Shown: positions 36,391 through 47,436 of the stretch, in pieces
Numbering within the stretch: position 1 is the first letter of the stretch
Layout: every line of letters starts with the position of its first letter
Source of the DNA: CAVRUH01 sp963822595
GTDB taxonomy: Bacteria > Chlamydiota > Chlamydiia > Chlamydiales > Waddliaceae
Length of the DNA: 64,000 nt
Direction of reading: 5' to 3'
Assembly (NCBI GenBank): GCA_963822595.1
Contig: CAWGIG010000005.1
Coordinates: forward strand, 124,001 to 188,000
Made by a program: the position numbers and the translations under genes
Notes under the pieces: model-generated
The model's database searches: none
The model's input: only the letters and a program-made list of their open reading frames with translations
Told to the model about the DNA's origin: nothing

Positions 36391-37842
36391 ATGTTTGACA
36401 CAAATCATTATATTAATAATGGTATCGTTCACGACCTAGTTGATCAATTAATAGTAAATAATAATTTAGATTATCAAGTTATCTTTGATTCAAGCGGTAG
36501 AAAATGGACCTATGGAAACAATATCTACGATGATACTACTATTAACTCTTCACAAAGAGGGATCATCAGTCAATTATTCGCACTAGTTTACGTGAAAGTC
36601 ATGTCGTTGATCAGTTCCGATTTTTGTGTCAAATTTGCCGATGCCCTTCAAATTATCAACTCGAAAAATAAGTGGGATGCAGATCCAAAAAATGCAGAGA
36701 ATGCTGCAAAACAAGTGTTAATACAAGAAACTACCGATCGACTCCGTGAACTTCGTTCTAACGTAAAAAATCTAAATGCTGAATTGGAAGCGATAAACGA
36801 AGAATTAAATCAGATCGACAACCCTCTCAATTTAAAAGGGAATGAAGAATTAGAAAGTCTGGTAGAACTGTATAAGTCAAAACAAAAAGTAATTGAAGAA
36901 TTGAAAAAAGTACATGAGCAAGCGAAGACCTATCTAGAAGATAAATTAGATGATAATGTTTTAAGTTTTCATTTCGAAACAGTATTTAAAAAAGTAGATG
37001 ATTTGAAAGATGAAGAACTTAAAGCGCTTCTTGATCTCGATACTGCTGAAAAGGAATTAAAGCAAATTTTTGTGCAGATTAAGGCTGAATTAAGAAAATT
37101 TAGGGTCGGAGACAAAGAAGAAGTTCTTACTAGACTGAGGGATCGATGTGCAGAAAAAGAGAGGGAAATTATTGAGCTGGGTGGCACGGTTCCTTCCGAA
37201 TATATAGACGTGGAAAACCACGATGAATTCCTATTTCATAATGACGTAAGACAGGTGCAAAATAGCAATCATCCAGTGAAGATATCGAATATTGATAAAG
37301 CCTTCCAAGAGATTCAGGAACAAACGGGCAGTATCCCTCTTGCGAAGGTATGGGCGCTGCTTCTTGGAAAATTCGAAAAAAAATTTGGCAATATTGTTAA
37401 GTCTGTAAATGTAAATGGGCAGAAAATCACCCTTAATCTTGGACCTATGCAAGGACAAAAAAAGGCCGTTGAACAATATAGAATGTGGTTTCCTCTTCCC
37501 CCAAATGTTACCGAACCCGTAGGTGGTATTCTGATTATGCTTGGGTCTGAAATTATTTTGAATGCCTCCCCGAATTGCGTGAAAATTGAAAAAGGTTTCA
37601 AAAATTGTGTAAGAAATCCCAAATCTCGTTTTCCAAAATATATTTATCCTGAAACAACTCTTATGAAGCAATACCCAAATGATTGTATTGGGATAACCTT
37701 AAAATTATTCGGCTTTTCTAACGAGCTACCTCCTATGGACCAGGATGGATTGTATGATAATTGGGGTAGAGGTATAGTTATCACTGATAATCAAGAGAAT
37801 GAAAAAATAATTGAAAGTCACAAAAATGATTATCAATATTAG
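36391..37842 (+). CDS. coiled-coil protein, paralogue 2
   Basis: 483 residues. N-terminal NHYINNGIVHDLVDQLI and C-terminal TGSIPLAKVWALLLGKFEKKFG...VNGQKITLNL...GGILIMLGSEIILNAS match paralogue 1; the intervening coiled coil is about 100 residues shorter. First gene of a probable operon with the TPR/SIM protein and the helicase. Function unknown. Confidence 0.75.
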   Translation: MFDTNHYINNGIVHDLVDQLIVNNNLDYQVIFDSSGRKWTYGNNIYDDTTINSSQRGIISQLFALVYVKVMSLISSDFCVKFADALQIINSKNKWDADPKNAENAAKQVLIQETTDRLRELRSNVKNLNAELEAINEELNQIDNPLNLKGNEELESLVELYKSKQKVIEELKKVHEQAKTYLEDKLDDNVLSFHFETVFKKVDDLKDEELKALLDLDTAEKELKQIFVQIKAELRKFRVGDKEEVLTRLRDRCAEKEREIIELGGTVPSEYIDVENHDEFLFHNDVRQVQNSNHPVKISNIDKAFQEIQEQTGSIPLAKVWALLLGKFEKKFGNIVKSVNVNGQKITLNLGPMQGQKKAVEQYRMWFPLPPNVTEPVGGILIMLGSEIILNASPNCVKIEKGFKNCVRNPKSRFPKYIYPETTLMKQYPNDCIGITLKLFGFSNELPPMDQDGLYDNWGRGIVITDNQENEKIIESHKNDYQY

Positions 37843-37871
37843 AAATTAAAAATATAAAAGGTGTTTTAAAA

Positions 37872-40088
37872 ATGGATCCAGTAAATAATAATTTTCCTCC
37901 ACGTTTATGGGGTAAGAGCAATGAATTTAATTCGGTTAAAACCGAGTTATTACCTGCAAAAAAAAGATTCAATCAGACAGGTCAAGAAGAACCAAGTCCA
38001 TTAGAGATAGGCAGGGCGGTCGTCATTGACCTTACAGGTGATGATGATGATGAAGTCCAAATATTGAAAACTTCTAAAAGAACGAAACATGTTGCAGGTA
38101 AATACAATGAAGGAAGCGATGATGAAGATTTTAAACCTAAAGGAAAGAGCAAACAAAAGTCCAAAAAAATTGAGAAGAAACGTGACCGTGTAGAGGTGAG
38201 TGATGAAGAGGATTTTTCACCACAATCTAAAAAAACTCATCAATCCCAGGGCTATGATAAAGACTTTGCCTTAATCGAAAAATATCTGAAATCGCGCTCT
38301 TATGCTAAGGCATATGAAGTTGCATCAAAATTATATAATGCTTTTGAGCCCGATCATGATAACAGAGTCATTATACTTCAAAAGTTTGAAGAAATTCTGA
38401 GTCGTGGTCAGAAAGCTATCGGTAAATCTTTTTATGCTTGGCTACTCTATGTAATCACCTGGCATACAGAGCAAGGCGACTTAAATTTGAGATCAAATAA
38501 ATTATCTAACCTCGTCAATTCTTATAAAGAATCGGCAGAGCTAGGCTGTGACTTTGCACGCTTAAATTTAGCTAATCTATTATCAAGGAATCAATATTTA
38601 GATGAAGCAATAGAGCATTATCTCCTCTACCTTAAAGAGTCTCCTGAACCATGGGAAGCCTATGCGGCCTTAGGAACCTTTTACAAATTGGGTTGGAACG
38701 AACAACATGTGGACCTTGCTAAGGCAGAATATTATTACACTCAGGGTCACCTTGCAGGTTGTGCGAGATCCACTTGCAATTTAGCTGAATTAAAACAGGA
38801 TAAAAAGGAATTATCTACTGCAGATAGAAAAGAAGTTTGCGAACTGTATAGGATTTCGGGTGAACGCGGTTTTGCAGATGGGTGGTACAACTTGGGTGTG
38901 TTATACATGGATGAGGGTTGGTTCGATAAGAAAGATTTCAGTGAGGCTGAAAAGTGCTTTCGTAAAGCCTATGAGTTAAATCCCACAGATGAAACCAACG
39001 GAACTGCAGTCGCTGAAGCAATATTGAAAAATGAGCAGGAAATAAATCTTGAAAGATCTCTGGAGGCCATCCAATTTTTTGAAGGGGCTATTCAATTGGG
39101 TTCCCACGAAGCAGCTTATCGAAGAGGAGTCCTTTATATGAAGGGAAACAGGTTCATCGAGAAAAATGAAGAGCTAGCGATCAAAGATTTTGAAAAGCTC
39201 GAAAGTTTTAACTGTTCTGAAGAACTTTCATTCGTTGATGGATTATTTCTGTTGGCGAGACTGTATCTCAGGGCAAAATCTGATGATCCATTATCATTAT
39301 TAGATAAAACCATCGCTATTTTAAATAATGCAGAGAGACTATGTTCAGAATGGCCTAACTGGAAAAAAACCCACCTACGGGAAGATATACATAAAGCTAG
39401 AGATCCGATTTTAGAGTTATTGATCCATGCACGCAGAAAAAGAGTCAAATTATTATTAGAAAAGTGTAAGAAAAGTGAGCAAAATGAAAGAAACAGAATT
39501 CTTTGTCTCGCCCTTTATGATTGTAAACATGCTGCGGATGAGAACAAGGGATTCACCCCTCAAAGTTTAATTGTAGAACATCGTTACATCCTTGGGGAAC
39601 TCATTAAATTGAATCTCCAATTTGCAAAAAATCCGGAATCAGCTAATGAAACAAAAGATATTTCCCCATTAAACAAAGGGAAAAAAATAAAAAAATCTAT
39701 TTCTTTCGAAGGTGTGAAACTTGAGGAAACCGATTCTCGAAAGGAAAGCGAGAGTAAAAATTTTCTAAAAAAAGCGAATAAATATCTTGAACAATTAAAG
39801 AAGGTCAATGGAACAACACCCCAATTTATGGGATCCATTACTGTTCAATTGGGAGCTGTGTTGGTTAAGGTAGCAAAAGGAGAACAAGATATCGATGATA
39901 GACTTGTTCTTCTGAGGCAAGCTAGAGATCTTTATTTAAAATCTGAAGATACTTATATACTTGAACTCAATGAAGTTTATAAATTATTTTATCAAGCTTA
40001 TCTGGACGCTGCATTAGACTGTACAGATGAAGAGCGGAAGCGAGTATTTCATGAAAAAGCAGTAGAATATTATGAAAAAATGAAGTAG
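37872..40088 (+). CDS. TPR/Sel1-like repeat protein with SUMO-interaction-like motif
   Basis: 738 residues. Residues 50-61 read VVIDLTGDDDDE, the textbook layout of a eukaryotic SUMO-interacting motif (hydrophobic V-I-x-L core followed by acidic residues). Residues ~75-120 alternate acidic serine patches (SDDED, SDEED) with basic tracts (KGKSKQKSKKIEKKRDR) like a nuclear localisation signal. From ~residue 135 on, helical TPR/Sel1-type repeats dominate (YAALGTFYKLGWN...KAEYYYTQGHLAG; GFADGWYNLGVLYMDEG; EAAYRRGVLYMKGNRF). No signal peptide. Inference: an effector delivered to the host cell, perhaps to the nucleus. Second gene of the operon; helicase follows after 5 bases. Confidence 0.75.
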   Translation: MDPVNNNFPPRLWGKSNEFNSVKTELLPAKKRFNQTGQEEPSPLEIGRAVVIDLTGDDDDEVQILKTSKRTKHVAGKYNEGSDDEDFKPKGKSKQKSKKIEKKRDRVEVSDEEDFSPQSKKTHQSQGYDKDFALIEKYLKSRSYAKAYEVASKLYNAFEPDHDNRVIILQKFEEILSRGQKAIGKSFYAWLLYVITWHTEQGDLNLRSNKLSNLVNSYKESAELGCDFARLNLANLLSRNQYLDEAIEHYLLYLKESPEPWEAYAALGTFYKLGWNEQHVDLAKAEYYYTQGHLAGCARSTCNLAELKQDKKELSTADRKEVCELYRISGERGFADGWYNLGVLYMDEGWFDKKDFSEAEKCFRKAYELNPTDETNGTAVAEAILKNEQEINLERSLEAIQFFEGAIQLGSHEAAYRRGVLYMKGNRFIEKNEELAIKDFEKLESFNCSEELSFVDGLFLLARLYLRAKSDDPLSLLDKTIAILNNAERLCSEWPNWKKTHLREDIHKARDPILELLIHARRKRVKLLLEKCKKSEQNERNRILCLALYDCKHAADENKGFTPQSLIVEHRYILGELIKLNLQFAKNPESANETKDISPLNKGKKIKKSISFEGVKLEETDSRKESESKNFLKKANKYLEQLKKVNGTTPQFMGSITVQLGAVLVKVAKGEQDIDDRLVLLRQARDLYLKSEDTYILELNEVYKLFYQAYLDAALDCTDEERKRVFHEKAVEYYEKMK

Positions 40089-40093
40089 ATTTG

Positions 40094-43000
40094 ATGAATA
40101 ATATAGGCGGTGGAGGAGAGGGTTTAGGTCCTTATTGGGTAGATGACACAGGGAAAGTACAAGGAGGAGACGGCTTAGGTTTTCCTCTATCCAAAAGAGA
40201 TGCTATCCTACCTGATGATCTCCAACTTCCTCCACAACCTGTATTGAATGTTGAACCTGTTGCTCCTAACCAAGAACAGCGGGCATTCAACCTCGAAAAA
40301 TGCGCAAAGTATGCGAATGATCTTTTGGTTAAAATTCAAAAAACGAAGCAATATCGGATTATAGAGAAATTTAATCTCAGAGATCACAGAGGCATTTACA
40401 TCCTTGATTTTCCTATACCCCATGACCATTCCCCGTTTTGGATAAAAATTTGGAACATATTTCTGGGTAATGTGAAGTCAGATTCGAACTCGATCCGAGA
40501 ATATAATTGTGCTGTAAAGGTTGTTATCCGAAAACTACGTTTTGCGTTCTTTGGAATTGTACACAAAATAAACCCAAGATCCCATGGTGGCCCAAGTCTA
40601 GCCCTTCTAGCTCAAGCAAAATTGGGGCTTGATTCTGTTTTAGTTCACCTCGCAGTCGGGGACATCAATCCTAAAGCATGGACAGAACGTCAAAAAAGGC
40701 TCCTTGCAGAAGATGCCGGATGTGATCTCGATGATGTTGTCACGAAATTTGATAAATTTTTCGATAAGGATGAAGATTTTCAATATACAGAAAAAAGTGA
40801 CTTATTATCCGATGTTGAAGCACGAAATTTTTATATATTAGAACAAGCTCGAAAAGCCTATGTCGTCGGTTGGAATAGAACAAAAGCAGCAGTTCCTGAA
40901 AGTCTTCTTGTACGTCATACCACTGAAGTTTTGAACAAATATAACATAACAAACATAGATGTTGCTGCTTGGTTGATGCAATGTAAAGAAAATAGAGAGT
41001 TAGAAGATAAATCAAATAAAATTTTTATTGATAAAGATCAATATGAAAAGGCAAAGCAAATATTTCTTGCGGAATTAAATAAAAATCCAAGTTTCATTCC
41101 AAATGTGGATGCTGAGTTATTCAAGAAGCAGATTGTTTATTTTGGAGTTGAACAACAAGAATTCTTCCTCCAAAGTATGAATAACCTCTTTCAGAAGGAA
41201 ATGTGCCAAGAGCTAATTCTAGCAGTCGTTTCATACATTATGGTAAACAACATATGTTTTTCAGATGAAGCTAAAGCTTTGTGGAGAAAAGATAATTTTA
41301 ACCACCTGCTCTTGCATTTTGCGTCTTCATTAAATTTTTCAAAAGAACATAAAAAAAAATTCTTAGATAGATTCGACTTTGAGATTAATAGAGTGGAATA
41401 TGGTTCTCAAGTTGATCCTCGAGCACTGGTAGGATTAAGCTCTCATGTTCTTGAAGAACTCATCACGGCAAGAAAAATTTTGGTGAAGGAACATTTTTTA
41501 GAAATTTATTCTAAAGGTGTTGCTAAAGAAAAAGGGGAAGTATGGGTTGCTTCCAAGGGACTTGTAAGTAGTATTGAATTATTGGATGTTTCTGGGCCTG
41601 TGAAACAATTGCTCACTACTTTGTTAATTGAAAAAGAGGATGAAAAAAGTCTCGTATTTCGAAAAGCCAGTAGGATGGCAGCGTGCTTTGGATTAGAAAT
41701 GGGGGTATCGGCTTGTAATATTTCTGGTGTCTTTCTTGATTCGAATGATTTTATTTTTTCTTCTGTAAAAGCATTGGGGGTAGAAGATGTGGTGCTGCGA
41801 TCCGATGATCGTCGACTTCTTACAACAAAATTTTTAAATAAAATCGACAAAAATTATATCATCGTTCCTCCGATGACAGCCTCCGGGGCCTTGAGTTTTC
41901 TTAAAAATTATATTAAGCAATTATATAATGAAGCAAAACTACAAGAAATTGATGAAGGTTTGATCAAGGAATCGATCCAGGATGTTATTCTTTACACAAG
42001 ACTGGATCTTGTCAAACCAGATCTAGCACAAAATGAGGTCATTGACACATGGATAGCCGAATTAAAGGATGAGGCTTCGTTTGAAAAGATAAATGGAGCG
42101 ACTCCATTGTCTAGTGATGAATGTGTTTCGATCCGTGCCGCAGTTAAAGAATGGCGCAGGGGGATGTTGGAAAGTCCTGATGGAAATAAAAGTGTAAATA
42201 TCATTGAAATTGTTCCTTGTTTGTTTATCCAAGCGTTTACAAATTCGGGACAGCAAACTGTCTTTCCTTGGTGCGCCTACATGAGTGAAAGAGGCTTAGA
42301 AGCAGTTGTTAAAAGTTCGGCGAATAAGGAAGAGGCAAAAGATAATATTGCTTTTCTATCCCAAGCGGTTCGAGAAAAAATAAACTACCAAACTTGTCAG
42401 AATAAAGGTTTGGCAATAGATGTCATAGAGTTGAATGAATTGATGCAGTCTATAGCAAATTACATTACAAGTGGGAAAAAGTTAGTATTGCTTGCGTCGT
42501 TTCAAAATTCTCAATTTCCCACCAAATCAACAAAAGAGGTTGACGATTCTATAAGTGATGCCACACCTTCGGATAACAAAAAGAAAAGAAGTCGCGATAG
42601 AACAAAAATAAAAGAAAACACAGAAGTAGCTTTGCGTCATCCTGGATTAATTATATCTGACGGAAGGTCATCGAAAAAGAAAAATAAACAGACTTCAGCA
42701 GTTAAAAAGGGAAAACCAATGGAGGAATTCCATAAACCCGATATTCCTGATTGGGCTAGGTGCCTCCCACAAAATGGCAGTTCTGTTTTTAACATGACTG
42801 TCCAATTGATACAAAAATTTGCTCAAATATCTGCCATCAAAATGGAGAAGAGCGGCTTGCTAGATTTTAAGAAGTTAAGGGAACCTCCTAAATTTAAACC
42901 TTTAACCTATCTTTATCCTGATAAAGCTGAGCAATATGAAAGTCTTCTTCCTCTGAGACCTTATCAAGCTCAGACGATTCTGCGTTGCAAGCAGTGGGCA

Positions 43001-45659
43001 AAACATGGCTATAATGGAGCCATTTGCTTGGACACAGGTCTCGGCAAGACAAGGGTGGGTTCCGAACTGTTATTGCGAAAATTAATTAGTAATCCCGAGT
43101 CCACATGTCTTGTGGTTGCCCCGAACAGGGTAAAGCCCGAATGGAAAAAGCAATTTGAAGAAACCGTTCATAGGTCGGCATTGAGATGCGCTTTATCGTT
43201 TTATCCTCAGGAAAAGGAAGCTGTTAAATTAATCGAGCATTTATTTTATTTTCCGGAAGAAGACAGTGGAATAAAAAAAGAGAAAAAAGGAATTCGCTCA
43301 AAGTCGTTCGGAAATGGAAACGAAAATGGAACACATCATTGATTTTTTTCCGGTTTTCGAAGAACAAAATGTTGAAGAAATGAAGCGTCTTATCAGCCAA
43401 GAGATGGATGTAACTCTCTCTTTTCTTAATGCATTAGAGCTAAAAACTCTAAAACAACGGTTATCTGACTGTAAAACCTGCGAACAACTTAAAGAGTTTA
43501 TTAGAACCCTCCAAACTCGAGGAACGATTTATAGCCACACGATCCTACGCGCCTTGAAAAAGGTGCTTCCAGTAGTTCCTGAGGGTTCCCTTAGCAATGT
43601 TGTTGAGTTTAATAAATATTTTGAGAATTTCCCTTCTGGCGTCATAACGCTTATAGATACGCCTGATGAACTTCAAGGGGTTTTAGAAAATGAAAAAAAA
43701 GGGATCATCGTTTGTTCTGAGTCGCAGATTTCCTCATTGATGAGACGCGAAAATGGAAGTTCTTTTCTTAAGAAATTTAAACCTTCCCTAGTGATTCTGG
43801 ATGAAGCGCATCAGATTCTTACCCAAGAAGAGAGCAAAGACAATGGAAAATTAACATTCTTCGGTGAATTGATTAAGTGTTGGACAACCGCAAATGCAAG
43901 TCAAATTGTTGCCCTTACCGCTACACCTATCGTCAACGAAGTGACAGATGTTTTTGATTTATTGTATTTATTAAATCCCGAAAAAATTCCTCATAATTTG
44001 ATCAATCGTTTTAAAGCCCTGATGTATCAAATGAAAGAACAGCTAATACTGCGAAAAGGAATGATTGAGAACCCCACAGGTTCCCCAAGAAAAATTGAAG
44101 TGCAAGAAATTGATGAAGAACTCCTCAAAGCCACTCTCTTGCAATACATAAGACTGAGGGAGTCCGTTATTGACCCATTGATTGAGAGAAAAACTTGGGA
44201 AGATGATGAGGTAGTTACTGTTTGTAAAGGTCAAATGCCGACGAAAATTGAAATTAAAAAGAAAATTGTCCCTGTTGGCGAACAGGCTGCTGAAATTCAA
44301 AAAATTCTCAAAACAAGAAATTTTTTCGAGAGGAGCCACGGTGTTGAAAGGTGTTTAGTTCATCATAGATTTTACTTGGAATCAGATAATATCCCTAAAC
44401 TTTACGAAGATTTTCATAAAATGTCCGTTCAAGAGAAAGTAGCCTTTATTTCTCAATCTGCCTTCTTAAAATGTCTTTTTATGGATCAAAAAAGCGACTT
44501 AACTCGTGAAATGCAAAGTCGCAAAAAAGCTCTGATTTTCGTGAAGCATAAAGAAACAGCTGAATTCGTAAAAATGCTCGCCAGCGCCTTTTATGGTCTT
44601 GATGATGATCATGTATTTATTTCTCATTCTGAAATCAAAGATGCCGATTATAAGATTGAACAATTTAAGCGGATTCAGAATGAAGCGGCGATTTTGATCC
44701 TCCTTCCAAAAAGCGGAGGAGCCGGATTGAACTTTACTGATGTTGGATTAAACATTATAGCTACATCTGAATGGACATATGAAAAGGAAAAACAAGCTAA
44801 AGGAAGAATTCTTCGTGGAAATGGAGAGAGGAGGATTGTTAATCTTAGATATAAGAATCCTCTGAGTAAGCATCAAGTGATTACAACGAAGAAAAAGGAA
44901 CTATTAACCCAGTTAATTTTGGGAAAGAGAAACAAAGAGGTGCATCTCTTGATTCAGGATCTATTGCTTGCCGCTGAAACGATGATGCGTTCTGAGCTTG
45001 ATCATGTTGTTGTGACCCCTAAGTGGAAAGAGTGGTTTAAAGGTTGTGTTGAAAAGTGTTGTGCGGGTTTTAAAAGCTCGGAAAAGCTAATAGCGATGCA
45101 TGGTGAATATATGCTAAAAAATAGTCAGATGGTAAAGGAGCTTGAACCGGAAAGAACGCTAACATCCACAGATCTTTGGGGCATTTATTTTAGCAGAACA
45201 CATGGCAGCAAACAGCATTTTGATATTATTCCTCTTCCTGCAAAGTCGGAACGTAAAGTCGAGCCTCTTGCAATAGCTCTACAGTATATCTATGGTTTTT
45301 ATAATCTGGATAAGAGATATGATCATTGCAGAGTTTTTTTTAGAAATGTTCTGGGAGGTTATGAAAAAGTGGCGACAATCGGTCTGGTATGTCAGAGAGT
45401 TTTTGATGAAAAAACGCAAATTGTCTTTCAGATTGGGGATACATTCGAAGCCTGCAAGAACAAGTTGCGAGAGAAAAAAATGAATTTGTTTATTTATGAA
45501 TGGAATGAGGGGGTATGGGGATCGAATCTTGTTTGCAAACAAACGTTTATATTAACTGATAAAGTCAACGCGCCTTGTATACAAATATTATCATATAGAA
45601 ACTCATACAGCTTAATGATTCCGAATCCCCAAAAACACACGCCCCTCTCGCTTTTTTGA
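40094..45659 (+). CDS. very large SNF2-like (SF2) helicase, split by one frameshift
   Basis: Two overlapping frames (40094-43342 and 43314-45659) together encode ~1850 residues. First frame: ~900 residues of unknown N-terminal region, a basic Lys-rich linker (KKKRSRDRTK, SSKKKNKQ), then RPYQAQTILRCKQW and Walker A DTGLGKTR, then LVVAPNRVKPEWKKQF (motif Ia). Second frame: LVILDEAHQIL (DEAH, motif II), VALTATP (motif III), KALIFVKHKETAEFV, SGGAGLNFTD (motif V) and QAKGRILRGNG (motif VI). Order and wording are SNF2/DEAD-like. The frames join by a one-base change in A7-GAG-A6 at 43,273-43,288. Either a sequencing slip, or slippage on A tracts produces the full protein. The first start codon is ATG 40094. 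Confidence 0.78.
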
Positions 45660-45660
45660 T

Positions 45661-46071
45661 GGGTGGATGGTCGGTTTAGAAACGAAATAACAGGATAAGC
45701 AGGATCGCAAGCGGCAGGATAAAAAAAAGGATAAGAAAAAGATAAGAAAGAAAAGGAATTGTTATTTTTTCATTTTTATCTTTTTTTTCTTATCCTTTTT
45801 TCATCCTGCCGCTTGCGATCCTGCTTATCCTGTTAATTGTGGCTATGGTGGCTATCCACCAACCGGGTGGATGGTCGGTTTAGAAACGAAATAACAGGAT
45901 AAGCAGGATCGCAAGCGGCAGGATAAAAAAAAAGGATGAGAAAAAGATAAGAAAGAAAAGGAATTGTTATTTTTTCTTTTTTTTATCTTTTTTTTTTCTT
46001 ATCCTTTTTTCATCCTGCCGCTTGCGATCCTGCTTATCCTGTTAATTGTGGCTATGGTGGCTATCCACCAA
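45661..46071. repeat. two tandem copies of family A inverted repeat (copies 4 and 5)
   Basis: A ~204-base unit (GGGTGGATGGTCGGTTTAGA ... GGTGGCTATCCACCAACC) occurs twice head to tail at 45,661-45,864 and 45,865-46,071. Each contains a core palindrome, 45,689-45,834 and 45,893-46,033. The units differ by a few bases mainly in the A/T tracts. This fills the whole gap between the convergent helicase and rho genes. Confidence 0.92.
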
Positions 46072-46073
46072 CC

Positions 46074-47432
46074 CTAATCCTTCATTGACAACAGGAACTC
46101 GACGTTGCTGCTTGTCTTCTTCAGGCGGCCCAACAGAAGATTCATCGCATCCACAGACGCAAGATCTGCTGTCGCTTGACGCAGAAGATAGATCTTTTCC
46201 AATTCATTCGGGTGATACAATAACTCTTCCTTACGCGTACCACTCTTCACAAGGTCAATCGCAGGATAGATGCGGCGGTCTGCCAAGCGTCTATCAAGCA
46301 CCAATTCCATGTTTCCGGTACCTTTGAATTCTTCAAAGATCACCTCATCCATGCGTGAGCCGGTATCAATAAGGGCCGTCGCAATAATAGTAAGAGATCC
46401 ACCTTGCTCGATGTTACGGGCTGCTCCAAAGAACCTCTTTGGCTTATGGAGAGCATTCGCATCGATACCACCGGTAAGAATTTTCCCTGAGTGCGGTTGG
46501 ACCGTGTTATAAGCACGGGCTAGACGGGTAATGGAGTCGAGTAAAATAACGACATCATGACCATGCTCCACAAGACGGCGGGCCTTTTCGATCGCCATCT
46601 CTGCAACTTGAACGTGACGCTCAGGGGGTTCGTCAAAGGTAGAAGATACGACTTCTCCTTTAACACACCTTTGCATGTCGGTAACTTCTTCAGGACGTTC
46701 GTCGATCAACAGAACGATCAGGGTGATTTCAGGATTATTTGTCGCGATAGCATGGGCGATGTTCTGAAGGATGACCGTTTTACCTGTTCGAGGAGGCGCT
46801 ACAATCAATCCGCGCTGACCTTTTCCGATGGGAGCCGCTAAGTCGAGGACTCTCATGGCGAGTTTATCCGGTGTCGTTTCCATAACTAGGCGTTTATCGG
46901 GATAGAGCGGAGTTAAGTTTTCGAAGTGGATTCTTTCACGGGCTTTTTCGGGGCTGATACCGTTGATGGTATCGACTTTTAGAAGAGCGAAATATTTCTC
47001 TTTTTCTTTAGGGGGCCGGATGGTTCCGCTGACGGTATCTCCTTTCTTTAGGTCGAAGCGTCGGATCTGTGCCGGCGACACGTAGATATCTTCGGGGGAG
47101 GGGAGGTAGTTATAGTTAGGGGAGCGGAGGAATCCGAAGCCATCGGGGAGGACTTCGAGAACGCCTTCACCGTAGAGGATTTCGTTAGGGTTTTCTGAGA
47201 GGGCTTTAACGATTTCGAAAACCATTTGTGGTTTTGTCAATTGTCCCAAGTGCTTCAGGCCAATTTTTTTTCCAAATTGGTTGAGCTGGTCGATGTTCAT
47301 TCTTTGGATTTCGGCGATTTTTGTAATGGTTGGGGGGCCGTCGGCGGGTGATCTTGCAGGGGGTTTTTGATTTTCCTCTGTTTGATCATTAAAAGCAGGT
47401 GTTAGATCATGATTTGTTTCTTCTTTTTCCAT
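46074..47432 (-). CDS. rho: transcription termination factor Rho
   Basis: 452 residues. N-terminal Rho domain (MNIDQLNQFGKKIGLKHLGQLTKPQMVFEIVKAL), cold-shock-like RNA-binding domain (GVLEVLPDGFGFLRSPNYNYL), Walker A APPRTGKTV (usually GPPRAGKT), Walker B DVVILLDSITRLARAYN and the secondary RNA site (GGIDANALHKPKRFFGAARN, read as G-x-D-x-x-x-x-x-x-P-K). It is the hexameric helicase ending untranslated transcripts. It follows coaE and polA, the same order as in Chlamydia. Confidence 0.96.
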   Translation of the reverse strand: MEKEETNHDLTPAFNDQTEENQKPPARSPADGPPTITKIAEIQRMNIDQLNQFGKKIGLKHLGQLTKPQMVFEIVKALSENPNEILYGEGVLEVLPDGFGFLRSPNYNYLPSPEDIYVSPAQIRRFDLKKGDTVSGTIRPPKEKEKYFALLKVDTINGISPEKARERIHFENLTPLYPDKRLVMETTPDKLAMRVLDLAAPIGKGQRGLIVAPPRTGKTVILQNIAHAIATNNPEITLIVLLIDERPEEVTDMQRCVKGEVVSSTFDEPPERHVQVAEMAIEKARRLVEHGHDVVILLDSITRLARAYNTVQPHSGKILTGGIDANALHKPKRFFGAARNIEQGGSLTIIATALIDTGSRMDEVIFEEFKGTGNMELVLDRRLADRRIYPAIDLVKSGTRKEELLYHPNELEKIYLLRQATADLASVDAMNLLLGRLKKTSSNVEFLLSMKD

Positions 47433-47436
47433 AATT

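Noticed and set aside
45661..46071. Tandem repeats considered as a CRISPR array
   Set aside because: Only two ~204-base units, each an inverted repeat with no short spacers and no cas genes nearby.
46046..46327. Plus-strand frame at the end of rho
   Set aside because: Antisense to the conserved rho C-terminus and starts in the tandem repeat.
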